Assembly: GCF_016743775.1 (NCBI RefSeq)
Contig: NZ_JAEQMY010000048.1
Span: 1-37,526, forward strand
Direction: 5' to 3'
Source of the DNA: Microvirga aerilata
GTDB taxonomy: Bacteria; Pseudomonadota; Alphaproteobacteria; Rhizobiales; Beijerinckiaceae
Length of the DNA stretch: 37,526 nt
Made by a program: the position numbers and the translations under genes. Below are positions 17,222 to 23,366 of the stretch, one piece after another. How positions within the stretch are numbered: position 1 is the stretch's first letter; each line of letters starts with the position of its first letter. Below the pieces are notes generated by a model, which was not told the DNA's origin, did no database searches, and saw only the letters and a list, made by a program, of their open reading frames with translations.

Positions 17222-17659
17222 ATGAAGACGATCACCAAGGGCATCGCTGCCCTCGCGATCACCGCCGTGGCCGGCGTGGCATACGCGCAGACCTCGCACC
17301 AAGGCCACGGCAGCATGCCGATGTCAGGTGCCATGCCCATGGGCAACATGGACCCGGCGGCGATGCAGAAGATGATGCAGGACATGATGCCGTCGCCGAA
17401 CGATCCGCCCTCGACCAAGGACTTCAAGGCGGCGGACATGAAGATGATGCACAACATGCACGTGCCCTACACCGGCAACCCGGACGTGGACTTCCGCACC
17501 CACATGATCCCGCATCACCAGGGTGCGGTCGAGATGGCGAAGGTCGCCCTCAAGCATGCCAAGGATCCGGAGACGAAGCGGATGGCCCAGAAGATCATTG
17601 ACGATCAGGAGAAGGAGATCGCCGAGATGCAGGACTGGCTCAAGAAGAACGGCAAGTAG
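17222..17659 (+). CDS. DUF305 Met/His-rich periplasmic copper-island protein
   Basis: A 145-aa protein with a signal peptide (1-22, AYA). A Met/His-rich linker follows (HQGHGSMPMSGAMPMGNM), then the DUF305 ferritin-like helical domain with its signature DVDFRTHMIPHHQGAVEMAK at 88-107 and a C-terminal helix EKEIAEMQDWLKK. DUF305 proteins are frequent in copper resistance loci, and the HMIPHHQ and Met motifs are plausible copper ligands. AGGAG lies 7 nt upstream. A GC hairpin (17667-17704) follows the stop without a T-run. Confidence 0.87.
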   Translation: MKTITKGIAALAITAVAGVAYAQTSHQGHGSMPMSGAMPMGNMDPAAMQKMMQDMMPSPNDPPSTKDFKAADMKMMHNMHVPYTGNPDVDFRTHMIPHHQGAVEMAKVALKHAKDPETKRMAQKIIDDQEKEIAEMQDWLKKNGK

Positions 17660-17786
17660 CAGTCGCAGCGGGGTAGCGGGCGGATGGCCGTCCGGCTCCC
17701 CGCTCGGCCATGAGACATTCGCTCTTGCCATTGTTGCGCTGCCATCCTGCGCTTCCATGGCGGGAGCCCGTTGGAAAGGCAGTCTG

Positions 17787-18269
17787 ATGAACACCATGCA
17801 CATGACCCGGCGCAGCCTCGTCACCAGTCTCGCAGCTGGTGCCCTGCTGGCGCATTCCCGCCCCTTGCGGGCCCAGGGTCTTTCGAAGATCGTCGTCAGC
17901 AAGGATCCGAGCTGCGGCTGCTGCACAGGCTGGGTCGACCACCTGCGCCAGGCGGGCTTTTCGGCCGATGTGGTCGAGACGTCCGAGATCAACCGCGTGA
18001 AGGTGCGCCTCGGCGTGCCGGATGACCTCGCCTCCTGCCTCACCGCCGAGATTGGCGGCTACGTCATCGAGGGGCACGTGCCTGCGGACGCCATCAAGCG
18101 CCTGCTCGCCGAGAAGCCTGCAGGCAAGGGGCTGGCCGTCGCCGGCATGCCGATGGGCTCGCCGGGCATGGAGATGGAGGGCATGGTGCCGGAGACGTAC
18201 GAGGTGGTCCTGTTCGGTCCGAGCAGCCACAAAACCTTCGCCCGTTACAAGGGTGCTCGTTTGCTCTGA
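17787..18269 (+). CDS. DUF411 metal-binding protein (CopG-like), exported
   Basis: A 160-aa protein with a Tat-like leader (MTRRSLVTSLAAGALLA; cleavage about residue 30, LRAQ). The DUF411 domain begins IVVSKDPSCGCCTGWVDHL, with Cys43, Cys45 and Cys46. Cys84 (LASCLTAEIGGYVIEGHVPA) and His97 are also at family positions. A C-terminal Met-rich loop (MPMGSPGMEMEGM) precedes YEVVLF. DUF411 proteins bind copper in several resistance systems. It is the last gene of the island, after a 127-nt gap that contains a GC hairpin. The ATG at 17787 has GGAAAGG upstream. Confidence 0.88.
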   Translation: MNTMHMTRRSLVTSLAAGALLAHSRPLRAQGLSKIVVSKDPSCGCCTGWVDHLRQAGFSADVVETSEINRVKVRLGVPDDLASCLTAEIGGYVIEGHVPADAIKRLLAEKPAGKGLAVAGMPMGSPGMEMEGMVPETYEVVLFGPSSHKTFARYKGARLL

Positions 18270-18333
18270 CCTGCTACTTTCCGATGACAGCTCGCAAGCT
18301 CAGTCCATGCCTCCGGCTGTCAGGGCTGGTCGG

Positions 18334-18431
18334 AAAGTCAGCATCGGGTCAAACTGAGTAGTAGCGGATGTTGGTGCGAAGGTCGGCTCATCCCAGCAGT
18401 GCGGAAGTACGTCTAAGGTCAGCCCCGTGCC
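18334..18431 (+). repeat. Dispersed intergenic repeat, copy B
   Basis: The second copy of the element at 8491-8591, with the same order of blocks (CGGGTCAA, GCGAAGGTCGG, TGCGGAAGTACGTCTAAGGTC, GCCCCGTGCCA). It sits immediately after the copper island and before a receiver pseudogene. Confidence 0.65.
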
Positions 18432-18445
18432 ATTAGGAGACCTTC

Positions 18446-18720
18446 CGAGGCTTTGAGGCAGTGAACGCCGACGAGGTTGTGACCGTCGTTGGGGCCCCGC
18501 GGACGTGCAGACGGTGGTCGCGGATATCGAGATGCCTAGCTCGATGGACAGCCTTGAGCCGGCCCGCATGGTTCAGGAGCCCTGGCCAGGGATTGGGGTT
18601 GTTGTCACATCAGGGAGGGTACGCCCTGGCCCGATGACTTGTCGGAGAAGGTTGCTTTTCTCTCCAAACCTTATCTTCCTGACAATGTCAGTAAGTTATC
18701 CGCCAGATGGCCAAGCCGCA
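18446..18720 (+). pseudogene. Degenerate response-regulator receiver domain
   Basis: Three frames read in succession give receiver-like sequence: GFEAVNADEVV (from 18449), then DVQTVVADIEMPSSMDSLEPA and IGVVVTSGRVRPGP (18502-18632), then DDLSEKVAFLSKPYLPDNVSKL (18633-18698). The phospho-Asp (VADIEMP), the Ser/Thr position (TSGRV) and the Lys (SKPYLP) are all recognisable. At least two frameshifts have occurred and the N-terminal strand with the acidic pair is gone. It resembles the receiver at 22906-23304 (VVTDVEMPRGSINGFELARRV, ASGRVAPAPGDLPE). No function remains. Confidence 0.7.
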
Positions 18721-18729
18721 ATAAAAAAC

Positions 18730-18860
18730 TGAGTTGTTGCAGTCTCAAAGCCCGAAAACTAAGCGTCATATGATAAATACCAAAAATAAAACCACACATG
18801 TTGAAATATTCGTGCTACTAATTGCTTCTGGTGAGAAGATAATTCATTCTCTGATCCGAG
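18730..18860. other. Low-GC tract without a gene
   Basis: About a third G+C by eye, against a strongly GC-rich surrounding. No open frame, inverted terminal repeat or promoter that I can defend. It separates the receiver pseudogene from the start-less gene downstream and may mark the edge of an inserted or deleted segment. Confidence 0.5.
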
Positions 18861-18885
18861 AGATAATCCCATAAGAGCTCCGGTA

Positions 18886-19215
18886 TGGCTGAAACCGAGC
18901 CTCTATGGCGTGGCCTTCGACGCAATTGCAGTGACTGTGATCGGGTTCAACTGGAGTGATTTGGTAACGGGCAGCACGGCCCAGCAGATGGCCGTAGAGC
19001 AATCGCGAACCGATGTAATCGCAGCGCTGACTTCGATCTGCGTCGACCAATCCAAGCGTGACCCGCAACTCGCGGAGCGGGTTGCTCTCCTGAAAGGAGC
19101 TTCCTCCTATAAGCGCAGCGACACCGTTATGGAGAATGGCTGGGCAACTATGCCCGGAACATCTGAAGGCAATCGCCTCGTCGCAGTTGCCTGCGCCGCC
19201 AAGGTCGGTGTCTAG
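18886..19215 (+). pseudogene. Conserved hypothetical protein lacking a normal start
   Basis: The frame has protein-like sequence from 18886 (WLKPSLYGVAFDAIAVTVIGF, a membrane segment) through STAQQMAVEQSRTDVIAALTSICV to the stop. The first possible initiator is GTG at 18910, inside the membrane segment. Between the upstream in-frame stop (18832) and 18910 there is no ATG, GTG or TTG. Related proteins in Bradyrhizobium-like bacteria begin a few residues before the KPSLYG motif (recalled), so the initiation codon seems lost. A GTG start at 18910 would still give 101 aa, hence it may be expressed in shortened form. Its function is unknown. It is followed 24-30 nt later by the next small gene, possibly an operon. 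Confidence 0.6.
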
Positions 19216-19245
19216 GCTGCCCCACTTGAACCACGGAGAATGGCC

Positions 19246-19518
19246 ATGAGTTTGCGCACCACATCCAAGACGATTACCTTTGCGCGGCCCTTCTCGCTGG
19301 ATGGACTGGATGAGGCCCAACCAGCCGGCAGCTACACGGTCCAGACAGACGAGGAACCTATCGAGGGTCTATCCTTCTTGGCCTACCGCCGTGTTGCAAC
19401 AGTGATCTTTCTCCCCCTGAGTCGCGGTGGAACACGGTCCTTCGAAGCCATCCCTGTCGCGCCGGACGCTCTCGACGCCGCACTGGCGCGGGATGCTTCC
19501 GGATCCCATGGCTCCTGA
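19246..19518 (+). CDS. Conserved hypothetical protein (90 aa)
   Basis: Starts MSLRTTSKTITFARPFSLDGLDE; the second of two close ATGs (19246) is chosen because GGAG lies 7 nt before it. The middle has SYTVQTDEEPIEGLSFLAYRRVATVI, a pattern I recall from short uncharacterised proteins of Hyphomicrobiales. No signal peptide or membrane helix. A cytosolic beta-rich protein is likely. Function unknown. Confidence 0.7.
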   Translation: MSLRTTSKTITFARPFSLDGLDEAQPAGSYTVQTDEEPIEGLSFLAYRRVATVIFLPLSRGGTRSFEAIPVAPDALDAALARDASGSHGS

Positions 19519-19738
19519 TCGGAAGAAAAGCCTACCGAGTTGACCTTCGTGAACCGAGGGCTGGATAAAAGGCACTCCCCCAGCGCTGTTTCCTTAGCCG
19601 AAAGCGGCTGGGGTGTGGTCGTGCCCTGCTGGACCAGCGAAGCCGTGAGCGCACGGGAACACACCGCGCTTGCAAACCTTGGTAAGGAGACCGAGGGCTC
19701 AGACAATTCCATCGGCAGCGCCGGATCGGGAGTTTAGC

Positions 19739-19986
19739 TTGGATATCATTGTGACTCCAACGGTTGATGGCAGGGCGTGGAGCCTTGCGGATCTGCTCGG
19801 CCGTCGATGGGACGGATCACGGAAGCATCCGCCAAGCAGTTCACAATCCAGCCGGGTGGCCATGCTCTGGCGACCATGCTCGGCATCGAGCATGGTCCCT
19901 TCGCTTCCCTCGACGCCGTTTTGGCGGCCATCGAAAAGCACACCCGGGGTGTCTGCCGGCGCAATCCGGGCCAGGATCAACCATGA
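19739..19986 (+). pseudogene. Frameshifted small hypothetical gene
   Basis: From TTG 19739 the frame reads MDIIVTPTVDGRAWSLADLLGR, then must shift near 19800-19806 to continue MGRITEASAKQFTIQPGGHA and LDAVLAAIEKHTRGVCRR to the stop at 19986. The two halves join naturally (LLGR-x-MGRIT), which argues for a one-base indel in an 80-residue gene. Family unknown to me beyond being of a type seen in this order. A sequencing error is possible. Confidence 0.55.
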
Positions 19987-20033
19987 TCAGAAGTAAGCCG
20001 AATCTCACTCTGCGCTGTAACGCAAAAGAGATC

Positions 20034-20174
20034 ATGCAGATTCGCGTTGGCTGCGGGGTGGCATACGAGCTCGGGCAAGCCACGCCCGTCACCGTCATTC
20101 TCAACGTGCACTCGTCGGGAGTGTCCTACCTGGAGCGGCCGGACGACCTCATTACAAACTCGACTCACAACTGA
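20034..20174 (+). pseudogene. 5' fragment of a transglutaminase-like gene
   Basis: From ATG 20034: MQIRVGCGVAYELGQATPVT, then VILNVHSSGVSYLERPDDLITN, and stop soon after. This corresponds to the start of the bacterial transglutaminase-like N-terminal domain (pattern IRVGxELxY...TPMxxxLNVHxSRxSDLxxPDxLxT). Full proteins are near 270-300 aa; only about 43 family-like residues remain here, and no papain-like Cys-His-Asp core follows. An earlier in-frame ATG at 19983 adds 17 unrelated residues. Confidence 0.65.
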
Positions 20175-20217
20175 GCTTATCTTTTCTCAATTAACTGACG
20201 AACAATGGAGACAAGCC

Positions 20218-20361
20218 ATGGCCAAGGGCGAACAACGCGGCAACCGTGAGGCTAAGAAGCCGAAGAAGGAAAAGCCAAAGACTGAGGTCGCGACGGCCTC
20301 ACCCTTTGCCAACCAAGGCAAAGGCAGCGCACCTGCAAAACCGTCGGGCGGCAAGCGCTAG
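20218..20361 (+). CDS. Small basic conserved protein (47 aa)
   Basis: MAKGEQRGNREAKKPKKEKP followed by a Ser/Ala/Gly-rich tail, highly charged and probably disordered. I recall such Lys-rich 45-60 aa proteins (MAKGQxRxNREAKKPKK) in many Hyphomicrobiales, without known function. GGAG lies 8 nt before the ATG. Its TAG stop (20359-20361) is formed across the left boundary of the IS630 element: TA is the target dinucleotide and G the first base of the element. Confidence 0.75.
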   Translation: MAKGEQRGNREAKKPKKEKPKTEVATASPFANQGKGSAPAKPSGGKR

Positions 20362-20373
20362 AGCAACGGCGGT

Positions 20374-20949
20374 TCAGACGAATCCGTATCCGGCTGCGGT
20401 GAAGTAGTTGCGGCATTCCTCAGCCTCGACCCCGTCGCAGATCTCCCTAATGGCGCGCCAGAGCGCGTCAAAGGTGCGGGCTTCGGCTTTACGCAGATGC
20501 GCTTTGAGCTTGGCGAAGAGTTGCTCAATTGGGTTCAAATCCGGACTGTACGGGGGCAGGAACAGGAACCAGGCGCCCTTTCGCTTCAGGCAGTCTGCTG
20601 CCCTCTCGCTCTTGTGCGCCGGCAGGTTGTCGAGGATGACCACGTCGCCGTGCGACAAGGTCGGCGCCAGTTGCGTCTCCACATAGGTCTCGAAGATCTG
20701 GCGGGTCATCGGCCCGTCAATCACCCAAGGGGCCGTCAGACCAGAGTAGCGCAGCCCCGCCACAAAGGTTTGGCTCAGCCAATGGCCGAACGGCGCCTTG
20801 GCATACAGACGCTGCCCTTTGAGGCAACGGCCGCGCAGGCGCGTCATCTTGGTGGAGGCGCCGGTCTCATCCAGAAACACCAGCCGATGCGGCTCCTGGC
20901 GCATGCGCGGCTGACGCTTGGTGTGCCAGTGCTCGCGGGCCTGGCGCAC
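20374..20949 (-). CDS. IS630 transposase, OrfB part (DDE catalytic domain)
   Basis: The catalytic half: first Asp in LVFLDETGAST, second Asp in DVVILDNLPAHKS, Glu in PPYSPDLNPIEQLFAKLK. All DDE residues are intact. Listed from GTG 20949, but homology extends upstream to the A-run (KKTLRASEQGRADV), so it is meant to be made as a fusion with OrfA. The shift needed is +1 (equivalent to reading seven A instead of eight), by slippage, or the copy is inactivated by an indel. Confidence 0.85.
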   Translation of the reverse strand: MRQAREHWHTKRQPRMRQEPHRLVFLDETGASTKMTRLRGRCLKGQRLYAKAPFGHWLSQTFVAGLRYSGLTAPWVIDGPMTRQIFETYVETQLAPTLSHGDVVILDNLPAHKSERAADCLKRKGAWFLFLPPYSPDLNPIEQLFAKLKAHLRKAEARTFDALWRAIREICDGVEAEECRNYFTAAGYGFV

Positions 20950-21325
20950 GTCGGCGCGTCCTTGTTCGCTGGCCCGCAGCGTTTTTTTTGAAGCTGTAGC
21001 CCTGGCGGATGAACCAGTGCGAGATCGACGCGGGCGTGACCTTGGTGCCGAGGGCCGCCAGTTCCGCGGCGAGTTGCGGCATGGTGATGTCGTCCTTCTC
21101 GGTCACGCGGCGGATGAGGAAGTCGCGATGCGGGTCGAGCTTGGAATAGCGCCAGCCGCCCTCTGGCTTCGGCGCGAGGCTGCCGGTGGCCCGATACGCC
21201 GCCATCAGCCGCACCACGAAGGCGACGGACACGTCAAAATGCCGGGCAGCCGCATGGCAGGAATGCCCCGCCTCGACAAAGTGCGCCACCCGGCGGCGCA
21301 GATCCAGCGAATAGGACTTGGTCAT
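20867..21325 (-). CDS. IS630 transposase, OrfA part (helix-turn-helix)
   Basis: Starts MTKSYSLDLRRRVAHFVEAG after a GGAGGAG-like ribosome site. It carries the winged helix-turn-helix DNA-binding region (AARHFDVSVAFVVRLMAAYR) and the linker (MPQLAAELAALGTKVTPASI, YSFKKN). Useful similarity ends at a run of eight A (on the coding strand, near 20985-20992). Beyond it this frame reads low-complexity Arg/Ala sequence, while the catalytic domain continues in another frame. Confidence 0.85.
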   Translation of the reverse strand: MTKSYSLDLRRRVAHFVEAGHSCHAAARHFDVSVAFVVRLMAAYRATGSLAPKPEGGWRYSKLDPHRDFLIRRVTEKDDITMPQLAAELAALGTKVTPASISHWFIRQGYSFKKNAAGQRTRTRRRAPGPRALAHQASAAHAPGAASAGVSG

Positions 21326-21579
21326 CGCTCATCTCCTCCATAGAGGACCAAGATGAGTGAATCACGAAGCCGCTACGCTGCATAGTCCCAACGACTCCGT
21401 CAGAACTGCCGTTGCTCTAGCGTCCTCACGCATCACCTGCTGAAGAGACCAAATTCAACGCGTCGACGTGTCGAGATCATGTGCAAGAAGATGCGAGACG
21501 CGCGGACCAACCACGAAGATCGCGCAGAGGGATGTTCCGGGATCCATTCGCCTAACATGAACCTCAGCGCTTTCTGTCG

Positions 21580-21801
21580 TCACACTTTGCCGGGACCGTC
21601 CGATCCAGAGCCGCTCCTGGCGAAGGAAGCATTCACGGTGATGCCTCTGCTGGTGTCGCTACTGCTCGCTTCACCCTTCAGCTCACGCTCTGCCTGGTGC
21701 CAGAATTCTGCCTCATGGCCTTCGCGGCTGCCGTGTTGCTCCCAGAGCTCGTAGGCGCGCTGCCTTACGCGATCTTGTGTCTCATCGGCATGCTGTTCCA
21801 T
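21580..21801 (-). CDS. DUF2934 domain small protein
   Basis: A 73-aa protein. The N-terminal half matches DUF2934: DRVRQRAYELWEQHGSREGHEAEFWHQAERELKG. The rest is a Ser/Gly-rich tail. A ribosome site AGGAAGGA precedes the ATG at 21801. DUF2934 proteins are widespread in rhizobia and of unknown function, often near stress genes. Confidence 0.82.
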   Translation of the reverse strand: MEQHADETQDRVRQRAYELWEQHGSREGHEAEFWHQAERELKGEASSSDTSRGITVNASFARSGSGSDGPGKV

Positions 21802-22112
21802 ATCGCTGTCCTTCCTGCGTTTCCTTCCAGAAGAATACGATACGCATGATGGCTTATTGATGGCGGTTATGATGTATTAACGATAAACCTATAATATATT
21901 TATGTATTATCATAGTTTAAACTGTGTATAATGCACATATGCTTCTCGAAATAAGTCATTGTTTTGGATTAGTGCTCACGCTGTTTCAGTAATTATCTTT
22001 GATCTATCACAAAGATTCGCAGCGGCGGCGCTCATTATCCCAGGTTCGTATTGCAAGCGGCAGCGGACAGCTTTTACCTGGCAACCTGCCTTTCCTACAG
22101 AACGGACAAATA
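21802..22112. other. Divergent intergenic region with AT-rich core
   Basis: Lies between the DUF2934 gene (minus) and the PRC-barrel gene (plus). The core at 21830-21960 is about 30 percent G+C by eye, with two TATAAT-like boxes (21890-21895 and 21927-21932). I found no -35 partner good enough to call a promoter, and no EcfG-type site. Confidence 0.5.
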
Positions 22113-22847
22113 ATGAAACCGGCACGAATTCTCCTTACAGTCACTCTCCTCAGCCTGCTCGGTGTCACACAAGCGATGGCCGACTGCCAGATCGCAGATG
22201 CCAAACTCGAAGAAGCCATCCTGCAAAGGCCAGAACTTCGCGGGAAGGTTAATCGCCAGACCGTGCGCGACCTGCGCAATTTGCGCGATGCCGCGATCAC
22301 CCTCTGGTCCTACGGACGTCATGACGATTGCGAGCGCCTCCTGGGCAACATCCGCGAACTCCTCTCCGGCCCTCCAATTAATTCCTTGGGCGGCAACGAT
22401 GAGGAGGATGCGGAGGCGCAGATGGGCGCGCGCGAGCCCAAGATCCAGCGTGGCGCAGTGCAAGGGCGCCGTGACAGGAAGGATGCCAAGCCGCTTATCC
22501 ACATTGACGAGCTTGCCCCTGCCTTGAGGGCGGATCAGATCATTGGTGCAGAGGTGCGAAGCGCCGACGACAAGATCGTGGGTGAGGTCCGGAACGTTGT
22601 CTTCGGCACGAAGGATCGCCGTGACTACGCGATTGTGGCCTCAGGCGGGTTCTTCACCCCCGGCAAGGACAGCATTGTCGTGCCGATCCGATCCCTTAAG
22701 GTCTCACAGGAGCGGGACAGCTTCTTCCTTCCCATGCTTGAGGCGGAGGTCAAGACGGTGCCACACATGCCCGATCAGGATTACAGGTGGCTGTCGGACG
22801 AAGCATGGCGCACCCGGAACGACGCGATCTTTTCAGATCGCCCGTAA
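22113..22847 (+). CDS. Secreted PRC-barrel domain protein
   Basis: A 244-aa protein with a signal peptide (1-23, QAMA before DCQIADAK). The first half is helical and charged (about 25-90, RDLRNLRDAAITLWSYGRHDDC, with Cys25 and Cys83 possibly paired). The second half is a PRC-barrel (about 150-232): IIGAEVRSADDKIVGEVRNV, DYAIVASGGFFTPGKDSIVVP. PRC-barrel proteins act in membrane-surface or stress functions; the role here is unknown. The ATG at 22113 gives the only sensible signal peptide. Confidence 0.82.
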   Translation: MKPARILLTVTLLSLLGVTQAMADCQIADAKLEEAILQRPELRGKVNRQTVRDLRNLRDAAITLWSYGRHDDCERLLGNIRELLSGPPINSLGGNDEEDAEAQMGAREPKIQRGAVQGRRDRKDAKPLIHIDELAPALRADQIIGAEVRSADDKIVGEVRNVVFGTKDRRDYAIVASGGFFTPGKDSIVVPIRSLKVSQERDSFFLPMLEAEVKTVPHMPDQDYRWLSDEAWRTRNDAIFSDRP

Positions 22848-22905
22848 CGGAGAGTACAGGCCGGCACTGCTCCTTCAGAAGTAGGAATGCTCGCCCATGG
22901 CACTC

Positions 22906-23304
22906 CTAGCCCTGGAGGAGCAGCGCCCGGACCAGCTCAAGCAGTCTTTCAGGGCGAACGGGCTTTTCGGCGAAATAGGTACCCTCCGGCAAGTCCCCGG
23001 GTGCGGGAGCCACGCGTCCCGAGGCGATTAGAACGCCAATATCCTGTCGATCCTCCCGCACTCTGCGGGCCAGTTCGAAGCCATTGATGCTCCCGCGTGG
23101 CATTTCCACGTCCGTGACGACCACCTGGACGTCAGGAGCGGCCGCAAGAATATTGAGCGCCTCGTCCGCGTGAGCCGCCTCCATGACCTTGAAACCAGCA
23201 TCATCCAGCACATCGACCAGCATCATGCGGACGAGAGCTTCATCCTCGACAACCAGAATGAGCGCGCGAATGTCAGGTTTTTTCTCAGGAATGTCTAATG
23301 GAAT
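22906..23304 (-). CDS. Response-regulator receiver protein with non-standard start
   Basis: A receiver domain: acidic pair in ILVVEDEALV, phospho-Asp in VVVTDVEMPRGS, Ser in IASGRV, Lys in FAEKPVRP. The first ATG (23226) would remove the first beta strand and the acidic pair, yet that sequence is clearly coded upstream in frame (DIRALILVVEDEALVR, from about 23274). Up to the in-frame stop at 23326-23328 there is no ATG, GTG or TTG. ATT at 23304 lies 9 nt after AGAGGA and is a possible rare start; otherwise the start has been lost. It lies upstream of no output gene and is convergent with the PRC-barrel gene. The HisKA_2 kinase just upstream on the same strand could be its partner. Confidence 0.72.
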   Translation of the reverse strand: MPLDIPEKKPDIRALILVVEDEALVRMMLVDVLDDAGFKVMEAAHADEALNILAAAPDVQVVVTDVEMPRGSINGFELARRVREDRQDIGVLIASGRVAPAPGDLPEGTYFAEKPVRPERLLELVRALLLQG

Positions 23305-23366
23305 GGAGATCGATCCTCTACGTTTCTAAGGCCACGATAATAGTCGGCCGGATTGGGTTCTGGCGC

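Larger units (their letters stand above)
20361..21417 (-). mobile_element. IS630-type insertion sequence, complete
   Basis: A 1057-bp element bounded by 19-bp inverted repeats, GAGCAACGGCGGTTCAGAC at the left and GAGCAACGGCAGTTCTGAC (read inward) at the right, matching at 17 of 19 positions. TA flanks both ends (20359-20360 and 21418-21419), the target duplication expected for IS630. It contains orfA and orfB on the minus strand in different frames. Confidence 0.92.

Noticed and set aside
17667..17704. GC-rich nested hairpin after the DUF305 gene
   Set aside because: No T-run follows, so it is not called a terminator; it could weaken read-through to the DUF411 gene but this is unproven.
18844..19320. 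158-aa open frame on the minus strand
   Set aside because: The plus-strand frame has the more protein-like sequence (membrane segment, conserved-looking core); this one has no ribosome site or motif.
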